Below, in pieces: positions 35,331-46,971 of a DNA stretch of 64,000 nucleotides; the first letter of the stretch is position 1, and every line of letters begins with the position of its first letter. Both the position numbers and the translations under genes were made by a program. The notes below the pieces were generated by a model. The model did not search any database, had not been told where the DNA came from, and saw nothing but the letters and a program-made list of their open reading frames with translations. This stretch comes from Toxorhynchites rutilus septentrionalis (taxonomy: Eukaryota > Arthropoda > Insecta > Diptera > Culicidae). Location of the stretch: contig NC_073744.1 of the NCBI RefSeq assembly GCF_029784135.1, positions 77,417,935 to 77,481,934 of the forward strand, given 5' to 3'.

Positions 35331-36890
35331 ATGGCAGAAGGTCAAGTTGAAATGGAGATTGAAACTACTGTTTCCTCCTCACTAGCTACAACGGGGGCTG
35401 GGAAGTCGCTCAAACGCGTTCCCCCCTCAGAAGATGTCTCTTCAGAGAAAGAGTTAATTAACCTCAACAAGCCCCCCTCAAGAAAATTGGCAAACTTTTC
35501 CTCTTCGCCCCCTCCATCTCCCGCTTCCGTTCAACTCCCGAACTTGCCTCCCAGTCCTACTGATCCCACTCCCGCTCAACAATCGACCTCGTCCTCCCCC
35601 TCAGTTGTTTCCTCTCCTCGTGTCAAGGTCTATCCAGACGATGCACCTGGAGCTGGTCCATGGGTTGTTTTTTTCCGGCCCAAACCTAAAGGAAAATCTA
35701 TTAATGTCATTCAGGTTTCGAAAGATCTGGCAAGATTTTATTCCTCCGTGGTCGAAATCTCTAAGGTTAGGCCGAACAAACTGCGTGTTGTCGTGAGTGA
35801 TCGGAAACACGCAAATGCAATTGTGATCGACGAGAGGTTCACCCTAGAGTATCGTGTCTACGTGCCCTCCCATGACGTAGAAATCTCGGGGGTGGTAACT
35901 GAAACGGGTCTGACGTGCCAATTGATAAAAGAAGGAGTTGGTAAATTCAAAAGACTCCCTTTGGTGGGCGTTAAAATTTTGGACAGTCGCCAACTAGGTA
36001 AAGTATCCCAAGAAGAGGGAAAAACGAAATTCACGCCGTCAGACTCGTTTCGAGTAACTTTTGCTGGTTCGGCCCTCCCTGACTACGTCATGGTGGACAA
36101 ATTGAGACTGCCTGTGCGACTCTTCGTGCCAAAGCCCATGACTTGCAACAAATGCAAGTCAGTTGGTCACACTTCAGATTATTGTGCCAACAAGGAGCGC
36201 TGTGCAACTTGCGGAGAGCAACATGTGGGGGAATCCTGCAGTGCGACTGAGCATAAGTGTCCATATTGCGGGGGATCCCCACACGTGCTCTCAGCTTGTG
36301 AAACTTACAAGAGTCGCTGGGAGAAACAGAAGCGCTCTTTGAAGGAACGCTCAAAACGCACTTTTGCGGATATTTTAAAGGGCGCTTCTCCACTTGCCCA
36401 ACAACAATCAATCAACACTCAAAATGTCTTCGCCACGTTGCCCGTTGACGAAATGGAAGCGGACACAGCTAACGGGGGCACACCGTTCATTTTCCAAGGG
36501 AATCCCCGGCGCAAAAATGTGACCACTCCCAAAGTTCAAGGACAAGCCCCACCGGTTATACCCCCTGTTAGCATGTCTAAAAAATCGAGTGCAGCGGACA
36601 AGTAAAATCAGGTTCCTCCTGGTTTCCGTGGGAATGGTTCACCTTTGAACGGCCCAGCACTCGAGGGGACATCAAAAACCCCAACTGTCCCTGTTTTTCC
36701 GTCTAGTTCAACTTCCCAATCGGGATTTATAAAGTTGACTGACCTTGTGGATCAAATCTTCACGTGTTTTAACGTTTCCGACTCCATCAGAACCATTGTC
36801 ATCTCAATGCTTCCAGTGTTAAAGGCAATTTTGCAGCAATTGATGCAAACATGGCCCCTTCTTGCAATGATTATCTCTCTTGATGTCTAA
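35331..36890 (+). pseudogene. LINE ORF1 (Gag-like nucleic-acid chaperone), one nonsense codon
   Basis: Begins at ATG 35331 (MAEGQVEMEIETTVSSSLAT). The first 110 residues are rich in Ser and Pro, followed by a middle domain (VRPNKLRVVVSDRKHANAIV) and three CCHC zinc knuckles at residues about 272-318: CNKCKSVGHTSDYC, CATCGEQHVGESC and CPYCGGSPHVLSAC. Such proteins coat LINE RNA. A TAA at 36603-36605 stops the frame at residue 424; beyond it the same frame continues without interruption to the TAA at 36888-36890, so the parental protein was 519 residues. The final codons overlap the ORF2 start (ATGTCTAA), an arrangement compatible with reinitiation. Confidence 0.9.
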
Positions 36891-39800
36891 TTTAAATAGA
36901 GAGGTCGGAGATATCACTGTTTTACAGTGAAATTGTCGTAGTCTTATCCCTAAATTAGATACTTTCAAATTTCTAATTCATAAATTCAATTGTGATGTTT
37001 TTGCTCTGTCCGAAACCTGGCTCTCTTCTCAAAATGATCTCTCTTTCCACGATTTTAATATAATACGCTTGGACCGCGATGACAGATACGGAGGGGTACT
37101 ATTGGGGATTAATAAGTGCCACCCATTTTTTAGAATTGAACTTCCACCTATTGGAGGGATCGAAGCTGTTGCTTGTCATGCAAACATCAGAGGCAAAGAC
37201 CTCTGTATTGTCAGTTTGTATTGGCCTCCGAGAGCTGCGGTTAGCCGCAAGCAACTTGTTGACATGTGCTCACTTCTTCCTGAGCCACGATTGATCTTGG
37301 GAGACTTCAACTCTCACGGAACTGCCTGGGGGGAACAGTACGACGACAATCGTTCATCGTTGATATATGACCTTTGTAACAGCTTCAATATGACCGTTTT
37401 GAATACTGGGGAAACAACACGTGTACCTAAACCTCCTGCTAACCCAAGTGCTCTTGACCTCTCGCTTTGCTCGAATTCACTATCGTTAGATTGCAAGTGG
37501 AATGTAATCCAGGACCCCAACGGTAGTGATCACTTGCCAATCAAAATTTCCATCACCATTGGGTCGAATTCTTCTGAATCTATAAACATGGCATATGACC
37601 TCACAAGACACATTGACTGGAAAAAATATGCGGACGCGATTGCTCTAGCCATCAATTCCAGAGATGGTTTGCCTCCATTGGAGGAGTATAACTTCATTTC
37701 TCGTTTGATCTATGACAGCGCGGTTCGCGCTCAAACGAAACCCATCCCAGGCTCCACTATTCGTCGAAGGCCTCCCAATCCATGGTGGGATAGCCAATGT
37801 TCCAAGCTTTATCAGGATAAATCGAACGCATTTAAAGCTTTTCGAAAACGTGGAACCATTGAGAATTTTCAAACGTATTTGGACCTTGAAAATCAATTTA
37901 AAAACTTGATCAAAGGGAAAAAGCGTGCTTATTGGCGAACTTTCGTGGGAGGTTTGTCACGAGAAACGTCAATGAAAAAATTATGGAAAGTGGCTCGAAA
38001 CATGAGAAATCGCTCTTCATCGAATGAAAGCGAAGAATATTCACATCGATGGATTTTTAAATTTGCACGGAAAGTTTGTCCCGATTCCGTTCCTGTGCAA
38101 AAAATTGTTCGAGATATACCACAAGATAGGTGCGATCTTGATTCCGAGTTTTCGATGGTAGAATTCTCTCTTGCTCTCCTTTCTTGCAACAATTCGGCTC
38201 CAGGAACAGATAGAATTAGGTTCAACTTGCTGAAAAACCTCCCTGATGTGGCGAAACATCGCTTGTTGAATTTATTCAATCAGTTTCTGGAGCATAATGT
38301 TGTTCCAGATGATTGGAGACAAGTGCGAATTATAGCTATTCAAAAACCCGGAAAACCCGCGTCCGACTTCAATTCGTACCGCCCAATAGCAATGCTGTCT
38401 TGTATACGGAAATTGTTGGAGAAAATGATCTTGTTTCGCCTTGATCGTTGGGTTGAAACGAATGGCTTACTCTCAGATACACAATATGGGTTCCGCAGGG
38501 GCAAGGGGACGAATGATTGTCTTGCGTTGCTTTCTTCAGAAATTCAAATGGCTTACGCCGAAAAAAAACAAATGGCTTCAGTATTCGTTTGTTCAACAGT
38601 GTTTGTGATGTATTTGAATTTGACATGTCTAAAAATGTATTTAAAAATAGGATTAAGGGCTATTAGGTTAAGATCAGTCTGTGGAATCGTTTTATAACAT
38701 TCGAGACGTTGCAAATAAATAAATAAATATTCTTGGACATAAAGGGGGCCTTTGATTCTGTTTCAATAGAGGTTTTGTCAGACAAATTACACTCTCGGGG
38801 TCTACCGCCTCTATTGAATAATATGTTATATAACTTGCTTTGTGAGAAACATTTGAATTTTTCTCATGGAGATTCGGCAGTAAGTCGGGTCTCTTACATG
38901 GGCCTCCCTCAGGGCTCATGTTTAAGCCCCCTTTTGTACAACTTCTATGTAAGCGACATTGACAATTGCCTTACACAAAATTGCAGCTTAAGACAACTTG
39001 CAGATGATGGAGTAGTGTCTGTCGTAGGATCAAAAGAATCCGACCTGCAAGAACCCTTACAAGATACTTTGAACAATTTTTCAACCTGGGCCATTGGGCT
39101 AGGGATCGAATTCTCCACGGAGAAAACAGAGATGGTGGTTTTTTCTAGGAAGCATAGACCAGCAAAACCAAAGCTTCAACTTTTGGGTAAACCAATCACT
39201 CATGCTATGTCATTCAAGTATCTTGGGGTCTGGTTCGACTCCAAATGTACTTGGGGGGCCCATATTAGGTATCTGAGTAAAAAATGCCAACAAAGAATAA
39301 ACTTTCTCCGTACAATTACCGGCACCTGGTGGGGAGCCCATCCAGAAGATCTTATAATGTTGTATCGAACAACTATTCTCTCAGTGATGGAGTATGGCAG
39401 TTTCTGTTTTCAATCAGCTGCCAAAACACACCTCATTAAACTCGAGCGAATTCAGTATCTTTGTCTCCGTATCGCGTTGGGATGTATGCCCTCAACGCAT
39501 ACCATGAGTCTCGAGGTTTTGGCAGGCCTACTCCCACTAAAAGATCGCTTCAATTTATTATCTCTTCGGTTCTTCATCCGGTGTAAGGTCATGAACCCAT
39601 TGGTGATCGGAAATTTTGAGCAGCTGATCGGGCTAAATTTTCATTCTGGATTCATGACTTCATATCATGAATTCATCTCCATGCAGGTTGATCCTTCTTC
39701 GTATATTCCCAACCGTGTTTGTTTTCCTGACTACATCAATTCCTCTGTACATTTTGATCTGTTCATGAAGGAGAAAATCCATGGAATTCCAGATTATCAT

Positions 39801-40712
39801 CGATCGGGGATCGTTCCTACGATCTTCAATGCAAAATATGGGCGTATCAATTGTGATAATATGTACTTTACTGATGGGTCCTCTATGAATGAGTCCACAG
39901 GATTTGGAGTGTTCAACGAATTTTTTAGCACCTCCCACAGTCTTCAGAATCCTTGCTCAGTGTATATTGCTGAATTGGCAGCAATACACTGGGCGCTGGA
40001 CAGCGTCGCCTCACGACCTGTTGAACACTATTACATTGTAACGGATAGTCTTAGCTCTGTCGAAGCTATCCGTTCAGTGAGGCCGGAAAAGCACTCGCCG
40101 TACTTCCTTGAGAGAATACGAGAAATTTTGAGTGCTTTATCCAGACGCTGTTATGTCATTACCTTTGTGTGGGTCCCTTCTCATTGCTCAATTCCGGGTA
40201 ACGAGAGGGCTGACTCATTGGCAAAGGTAGGTGCAATTGAAGGCGATATTTATCAGCGTCAAATCGCCTTCAATGAATTTTATTCTTTAGTCCGTAAAAA
40301 TACCATCGTTAAATGGCAACGTAAGTGGAACGAAGATGAATTGGGTCGGTGGCTTCATTCGATTATCCCTAAGGTTAGCCTCAAACCATGGTTCAAAAGT
40401 CTGGACTTGAGTCGGGACTTTATTCGCACCTTCTCTCGACTCATGTCCAATCACTGTTCGTTAGACGCGCTACTCTTTCGTTTTAATCTTGCCGATGGCA
40501 ATATTTGTGCTTGTGGCCAAGGTTACCACGACATCGAACACGTTGTTTGGTCGTGCGAGGTGTATCTTGTTGCCAGATCGAATTTAGAAAACTCTCTTCG
40601 GGCCAGAGGAAGACAGCCCAATGTGCCGGTGAGAGATGTGTTGGCTCGGTTAGACCTTGATTACATGTCCCAAATATACGTCTTCTTAAAAGTTATCGAT
40701 CTTCGTGTGTGA
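36883..40712 (+). pseudogene. LINE ORF2: endonuclease, reverse transcriptase, RNase H
   Basis: Starts at ATG 36883, overlapping the ORF1 stop. Codon 16 is TGA (36928-36930) where the family has Trp in the QWNCRS-type opening. Endonuclease: ALSETWL, LILGDFNSHGTAWG, SDHLPI. RT: YRPIAMLSCIRKLLEKM, TQYGFRRGKGTND, DIKGAFDSV (motif A), GLPQGSCLSPLLYNFY (motif B), RQLADDGVV (motif C). RNase H: FTDGSSMNES, AELAAIHWALDS, YIVTDSLSSVEAI, VPSHCSIPGNERADSLAK, with the D-E-D-D set present. The C-terminal ICACGQGYHDIEHVVWSC is the usual Cys/His motif. A 141-bp insertion at 38587-38727 splits the RT just before motif A. Apart from these two lesions the frame is open. Confidence 0.92.
38587..38727 (+). mobile_element. 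141-bp LINE/SINE 3'-tail insertion in ORF2
   Basis: It interrupts the RT frame between ASVF and LDIKGAFD. It is flanked by TATTC (38582-38586 and 38728-38732), so a 5-bp or slightly longer target duplication accompanies it. It ends in CAAATAAATAAATAAA, a tetranucleotide tail as found on several non-LTR elements, which indicates a severely 5'-truncated retroposition. It introduces stop codons in all relevant phases. Source family not identified. Confidence 0.8.
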
Positions 40713-41091
40713 TTGTCCTTATATCCTTATATTTTCCTTTTCCTTTTCCTTCGCGAGAAATTAAATCCCTTCTTACTAACAATAGAATAAGGTGAAATGT
40801 AAATACATGTTAGATATAAGATAGGCTTAAGAATTGAGTATGATGAATGTGAGTGCGAATGTGAGTGTGAACATTGTCAACATATCCTTATATCCCTTCC
40901 TTTTCCTGAAAAAAATGTCACCCTTCTAAACTCGAGCAAACCGCGAGTAATCGGTTCTCTACTTCATTAACACTAGAATTAATGAAAAATGATTATATAT
41001 ACTTGTAACAATACAGATAGGAGTTTGGCTCCTTTAAACTTATGTAACTGAGCCTGTAAAAATAAAAGATTTAATAAAAAAAAAAAAAATT

Positions 41092-43794
41092 GATGTTAAG
41101 GTTAGTTTAGTATAATCGACAAGTTTTATTACATATATTATTAACGAATAAAAAGTTCAGTAACAACTGATAAAAAATAAGCTACTTATTTTTCTAATCA
41201 AGAAAAAAAAAAGAACTTTAAATGAAGTTCGAGAAAACCATTCCTTTGTTATGTGAAAACTAACTGTTCCACATAAGTAATAGTAAGAATCGTTCGATAA
41301 GTGTCTGAGCGTGCTCAGGGGTGTATCCATATTTATGCACAAGAGCACCACAGGATTTTTTTTGGGCTGTGAAAGTCTCAGAATATAATAGGAATAAAGC
41401 TGAATGATATCAAACGCCTCGCTCTAAATTTTACCTTCTAACAATTTTGTGAATTTTGTAGAAGATGTGAACATGCCTTCCTAACTATTTTTTTTTTGCG
41501 CTATCAACCACTCGCGTGCTCATCTGACCTGCGAGAACACTGCTTCATTTCTTCTCATTTCAAAAACATCATTTGTAGATGAAAGAAAAGTGTCATGCCT
41601 GTTTCTTTACAAATCGTCATTCCTTTTCTAAGAAAAAAAAAACCATTCGTACATTTCCAGTTGATCTGTATAAACCCACTAATGAATTTTCTTTGCATCC
41701 TGCACCAAAACCCAGCGCTCTGGGCATTTCTTCTATTCAGCTTATTTGAGTGCCCCCTCATGTTCAAAGTCAAATTATGGCTCTCCACGTGGTACTTCGT
41801 ATACTTGAAAAGAAGGACCATGTCGTGCTTTCTCGGCCTTCCATCCCTCCCACTACTAGGAGCCCTCTCACTCCGGAAGAAAATTTTAATGAAACGAGAG
41901 ATAGTTGGCACCTCTCTTCAGATGCAGAGCCGGCAGCTTCCACTACACTTTGTGCGAAACCACATGAAGTCCACTTTTTGGGGGTGGAGCAAAAGTTCAT
42001 CTCGTGCGAAGTTCCGGGTTGCTCGCACACTGTCGTCCCCCATTCGGTGTCGTCCTTTCGTCGTCGGAAATTACTATCACCAGGCCTCGCACAGCGCTAG
42101 AGACAGAGCCGGGTGATTGAGAAATAAAGTAGCTTTTCTATTTTCAAAAGGAAGTCTTTTTAGCATTTTCCTTCATGAGTACTGAGATGGAATGATGGTT
42201 GATGGCTGGTGGGTTTGATATAACTTTTCTCTGTGCAAATGCTGCTGCTGATGGGTTAGAGCTGATTCTTCGTCGGTCTCTGTTTTAGAGATTTTTTTTT
42301 CGTGTGTTTGTTACAGAACTGAATTGGATGAGTCTCCAGAAAGATATCAAAATTCAGCCGAGATTGAAAAGAAGTGAATTGCAATTAGCAACTGTTTCAT
42401 GGGAATTTGTTGGATAAACTCATTAACGATTGGGCTCCACTTCGGGCTTAGCCGGAATAGGTTCGCATTGAGTACGACTGGTTCCGGGGACACATTTCCT
42501 GTTTGAATGGGGGCAAAACGGGCGCTTCGCAAATGAGTCTACGGATAAAGAGGACTAAAAAGGAAAAAAAACGCTTGCAGTGAATCTGGCGGATAGGGGG
42601 TGTGGGGCTCGTCGATTTCTCGCAGCCATCAGATGGGTAAATATTTGTCGGAAGGATTTTGTTGCTGTTTGGGGACCTTTCATGCCCCTTTTATGTATTT
42701 TTTTCTCTCTCTCTCTCACGCTATGTTTGCCCGTCAGCTCCAGCGGAAGCAACATAGCTCAGGGATGAGCAGAGGAGAAATAAAAGTAAAGCCGAATGAA
42801 TGCTTTTCTCTTCATGCCATGTCAATCTGTGACGTGTAGTTAAATATAGACTGGTGCAAATATTTTTGCAAAACGCGGAAAGGGTTGAGCCGTTTGCTGT
42901 TTGAATAGCACGGTGTGGAGAAGTTTTAAAGACTTGGGTAATCACCTAGTGTGACACAGCTGACGTGAAGCGCAATTCTCGTGAAGTTTGACCGGAATCA
43001 CTGGAATGCAAATTCTAGGGAGAAAATGATTCCGTAAATTCTAACATATCATACCGTCAATATCTGAATGCATAAATAGCTTATAAATTATTCATCGCTA
43101 ATGATTGCTGCGTCATCTCGATTAGTGAGATTTTCACGCAACGCTACACACCTTCGGTGTGAATCCAATTATCCATTGGAGCAACGAAAAATAAAAGAAT
43201 ATGCTGATCGTTTACTACAACGTAAAGAATTTCCCTTTCTCAAGATGCTTGATGACAAGATGGAAATTCCGATTTCCACCTTCGCAACTCCTTTGGCCGC
43301 CGGAGTAAAAGGGCCTCTCTCCCTTATCAAGTGGGACCTCCAGCGTGAAGAAATGTCGTTCTTTTGTCAGAGGATTGACCTGGCATTGTTCCGGAAAAAA
43401 CACAAAGAAAAGAAAAACTGTGGGCCTTGGCCCCGCCCACCCCTTCTTCTTGTTCTCTCATCTCCGCAGGGGATTGGAATTGCCACGGAGGAAGGAATTC
43501 CGGTGCTGGAATCTTGGCGAAGCACTCCAAATGCTGCATGCGCTCGTATTGGGGAATGCGGTGGGGGCACAGTCGAAAAGTGAATGACGAGATAAGATTG
43601 GGAATTTGTCGTTGCCTTCACTCAATCATGGCGGTTTGCGGAGATGAGAAAATGCTTGATCTCATTAGGAGCATTATGGAGGGGAGGAATATTCATACGC
43701 TTTATATGAGGAACGGAACATTTCCGATGGAAACAGCTGAAAAAAAACTCGAAATGGTAGATTCAAGAATCAGATGAACGATATTCGTATGATA
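41092..43794. other. Anonymous DNA between LINE and duplication
   Basis: No recognised gene. Overlapping frames at 41595-42116, 41750-42100 and 43101-43583 run up to 173 codons but lack domains, and the two at 41.6-42.1 kb compete in different phases. Composition between 41900 and 43760 is balanced, so this is possible host non-coding DNA. I cannot exclude an unrecognised exon at 43101-43583. Confidence 0.35.
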
Positions 43795-43936
43795 CCTGAT
43801 GAATTTCATGTCAACTCGACTGGCCGTTGGTGGCACCATCTCAGATAGCAGTGAAACATTGTGGGTGTAAAAATATTGGTCATTTAAGAAACTTTGCATA
43901 CTTTAAATATTCAAAAATAGTTAGACTACTTTTTGG
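43795..43936. repeat. Dispersed repeat W, copy 2
   Basis: Matches 31800-31965 (GATGAATTTCATGTCAACTC, CAGTGAAACATTGTGGGTGT, ACTTTGCATACTT, TTAGACTACTTTTTGG). It ends at the left breakpoint of the tandem duplication. Confidence 0.65.
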
Positions 43937-44102
43937 AAAAAGACAAAATCATTTTTTAAAAATTTGTAACTCAAAAACTATAATACAGGTGGATTATCCG
44001 GATTATCCGGAGTATTGATTTTTTTTTCTCTCTGGATAATCGAATCATAAAAAAGCGAATTTTCTTTCGGTAAACATAATATAATTATGATTTGCACTTA
44101 TT

Positions 44103-46080
44103 TATTAAACGGTTTTATCTTGCTTGGACCCGTTTGTATGTTTGTGACGTTGTAACTTTGTAACTTTGTCTGTAGCGCTATACCACATTAATAGTAATTT
44201 AACTCCCTTCCTGTTGACCGTATGATTTGAAATCTGGAACACATCTTTATCTCTGGTGTCATTATAAAACTGCGTATTCCATGATCTTGAAAGTCCAAGA
44301 TGACGGCCGGTGCAGAATGGCGGATTATGTACATATTTTCTCAAAATTCCATCAATATCAGTTTTCCCAAAACCCCGTCAATATGGGTATCAAATAAAAG
44401 GACTTGGTCAAATACAGTTATTTATGAAAAATGCAAATTCAACATGGCAGCTACTACAAAATAGCGGATTACATATTTTTTCAGAACCCCATCATTATGG
44501 ATATCAAATGAAAGGGCTTGACTAGTAGAACACAGTTATTTATGAAAAATGCAAATCCAAAATGGCCGCCACAACAAGATGACGCCATATATATTTTTTC
44601 ACAACCCCATCAATATGAGTATCAAATGAAAGGGCTTGATTAGAAGAACGCAGTTATTTATGGAAAATGTGAATTCAAAATGGCCACCACCACAAAATGG
44701 CGCCATTTTTTTTCAAAGCCCCATCAATATGGGTATCACATGAAAGTACTCGACTGGTAGAACACAGTAGATCATGAAAAATCAAAGTCCAAGATGGCCG
44801 CAGCTCCCAAGTCAACAATTACTTTTTAATGGTTTCATTTAGCGTGCCCTGTTTGTATGTATGTTTGAGTGTTTGTAGGATTGTCCCACATTAATTGAAA
44901 TCAGACCCCGTTCCTGATCACTGATTGATTTGAAATTTGGAACATACCTTTAATTTTACTGCCATTATAAAACTGCGTATTCCATGATCTTGAATAATTA
45001 AAAAAAAAATGCTTGCAGAATACACTGGAGTCGCTTTTTACGCGGGTGATACGTGCCACGTAAACAAAAACCGCGTAAAAGAAAACCGCGTAAATTCCAA
45101 TAGCCGTGTAAAAACACCGCGTAAATTCCGAAGTCCGCGTAAAGAAAAACCGCGTAAATTCCAAAATCCGCGTAAAAATAAACCGGATAAATTTCGAAAT
45201 CCATATAAAAATCTAACGAACAGTGAATTATAAATTAAAAATGCAACCCATATTCTAAAAATTGATAACCTGTTTTTTTGTATGCTGCAATCATGATATC
45301 TGTATATTCTTTTATTTCTCAGCTACTAATCAGTGATACAATACAAAGTTGTTTCGTGAAAAGTCACACCAATAAGCACATTGAATTTGTACGCGGTTGA
45401 TGTAAAAAAAACCGCGTAAATTTTGAAATCCACGTAAAAAAAACCGCGAAATTTCCGAAATCCGCGTTAAAACAAACCGCGTAAAATAAACCGCGTAAAT
45501 TCCAAAAACAAAAAACGACGCGTAAAATAAAACCGCGTATAAAAAAAACCGCGTAAAAAGTGATTTCAGTGTACACTACATTATGGACAACATAATTTCC
45601 ACAAAATGATCGACTATGTATTTTTTGCAATCCCCTCAACTTTGGTATCGAATGAAATGATTTGACTAATAGAATACAGTACATCATGAAAATATTCCGA
45701 ACAAAATTAGGTAAGAAATGAACGTTAGATATCCATTATCCACAGTTAGTTGTTTCATCATATACCCCACGATTTTATTTTATTTTATTTTATTCTTAGT
45801 AAATTATCTGTATCATTAGTATACTTCTCTACAATAAAACCATTAAACTTTTTTTTTAAATTTTTATTTCTTTGACCATTTTGGATTTGCGTTTTTCATA
45901 AATAACTGTGTTCTACTACCTTTCATGTGATACCCATATTGATAGGGTTCTGAAAAAATATGTAATTCCCCATTTTGTAGTGGCCGTCATCTTGGATTTG
46001 CATTTTTCATAAATAACTGTGTTCTACTAGTCAAGACCTTCCTTTTGATACCCATACTGGATATTCAATATGGAATTATT
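44103..46080. repeat. Foldback-like core, copy 2
   Basis: Same order as 33150-34756: leader with AAACGGTTTTATCTTGCTTG, direct 120-bp units (about 44350-44800), second leader (44820-45000), a MITE insertion, a centre (CCATTATCCACAGTTAGTTG), and then the units again but inverted (about 45880-46060: TTTCATAAATAACTGTGTTC and GATACCCATATTGATAGGG). The inverted units on the right make the foldback architecture plain. AAAATGGC or AAGATGGC occurs at 44559, 44677, 44694 and 44791. Confidence 0.78.
45023..45571. mobile_element. MITE with CCGCGTAAA repeats, copy 1 (549 bp)
   Basis: Ends are CACTGGAGTCGCTTTTTACG and, reverse-complemented on the right, CACTGAAATCACTTTTTACG, flanked by TA (45021-45022 and 45572-45573). 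Both subterminal regions are filled with direct variants of AAACCGCGTAAATTCCGAA at about 20-25 bp spacing. The long open translations of this block (repeating FYADFGIYAV or PRKFRNPRK) are a by-product of the short repeat, not a gene. Confidence 0.85.
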
Positions 46081-46176
46081 ATACAAATTATTTAAAATTT
46101 CAAAAATAAAATACTCCGGATAATCGAGCTCAAAATTCCGGACAATCGAATCCCGAATAATCGAGTCCGTCCTGTA

Positions 46177-46803
46177 CCTACAAAAATATGCTCATAAAAA
46201 CTCACAACTTTTTCATTTTTTCATAGAAATAATTCAACTGATCCTTATTTTGTTTACAGTAAAGATAGCGAAACAGTGTATTTGACAAAGTTTTAGATCC
46301 TATCAATATATGAACTTTTGTCGAAGACATAAACTTTCTATATTTTATAGTTTCTGGAATATATGGCATTTTTGTATGAGAATCCAGAGAAAATAATGTT
46401 TTACTTGTAACATTTTTTGTGTAAATTCTCGCGTTTGAAATGTTCTTGATATGTTTCTGAAAAGAAAAAAGTTGACAGAGCATGTAAATCGCAATAATTC
46501 ATACATACAAATGTTACGAATTAATCATTTATAGTAATTTTTCAAAGAAAAACATGAAAAAGTTGATGTTCGAAAACCTTTTTTCCTGTAAAAATGCCCA
46601 TTTTCCGATGTATGAGTGACTTGTTATCATCCCGAATGCCGGAAGCTATTTTAGACATGAAGAAATGAGTAAAATCACAAGACAAAATGGCGGCCGTTTG
46701 AAAAACAGAATGCGGTTCAAAACGTGTTTTCTTACGTTTCCGGATTTTTTTAAAACAGTAAAATTTATAAAATATTATTTTTTAGAGGTTCATGCGATAG
46801 AGA
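46177..46803 (+). repeat. Dispersed repeat Y, copy b
   Basis: Related to the window's first 580 bp and duplicated again at 49045-49674. It starts directly at the right end of the pogo-like element and ends at the duplication junction. Confidence 0.65.
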
Positions 46804-46971
46804 CAAAAAAGACAAAATCATTTTTTAAAAATTTGTAACTCAAAAACTATAATACAGGTGGATTATCCGGATTATCCGGAGTATTGATTTTTTTTTCTCT
46901 CTGGATAATCGAATCATAAAAAAGCGAATTTTCTTTCGGTAAACATAATATAATTATGATTTGCACTTATT

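Larger units (their letters stand above)
34808..41091 (+). mobile_element. I-clade LINE (MosquI-like), nearly full length
   Basis: About 6.3 kb: a 5' UTR from roughly 34808 (CAGTAACGGTGGAAGG; the exact start is uncertain), ORF1, a slightly overlapping ORF2, a 3' UTR and an A run ending near 41091. Possession of APE endonuclease, RT and an RNase H domain plus a three-knuckle Gag-like ORF1 fits the I clade, of which MosquI is the mosquito member; the name is from memory. A TA dinucleotide run lies in the 5' UTR at about 35256-35278. No target duplication was found at the ends. Two nonsense codons and one insertion disable it; otherwise both ORFs stay open over long distances, so it is a fairly recent copy. 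Confidence 0.85.
43986..46174. mobile_element. Pogo-like non-autonomous element, copy 1 (2189 bp)
   Basis: The left end is CAGGTGGATTATCCGGATTA, and the right end, reverse-complemented, is CAGGACGGACTCGATTATTC, each next to TA (43984-43985 and 46175-46176). Subterminal GATTATCCG / CGGATAATCGA phrases recur inward on both sides, a style seen in pogo/Tigger-type termini. No DDE transposase is present. The interior is a foldback-like core with a nested MITE. Superfamily assignment is inference from the ends. Confidence 0.7.
43937..46805 (+). repeat. Tandem duplication, unit 1 (2869 bp)
   Basis: This unit is repeated immediately at 46806-49674. The offset is 2869 at the left edge and 2871 at the right edge, explained by one base lost near 47380 and three gained near 49073. 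Only a handful of substitutions were noticed. The junction joins CATGCGATAGAGA to CAAAAAAGACAAAATC; a short AGAC/AAAAAGAC similarity at the breakpoint may have mediated it. Contents: pogo-like element plus repeat Y. Confidence 0.95.

Noticed and set aside
41595..42116. 173-codon open frame
   Set aside because: Overlaps another frame of similar length in a different phase and matches no family I recognise.
43101..43583. 160-codon open frame as a host exon
   Set aside because: No domain, no recognisable splice context, low-complexity Lys and Pro patches, and competing frames on the other strand.
45364..45687. 107-codon repeated protein, duplicated at 48232-48555
   Set aside because: It is the translation of a CCGCGTAAA minisatellite inside a MITE; duplication comes from the tandem duplication.
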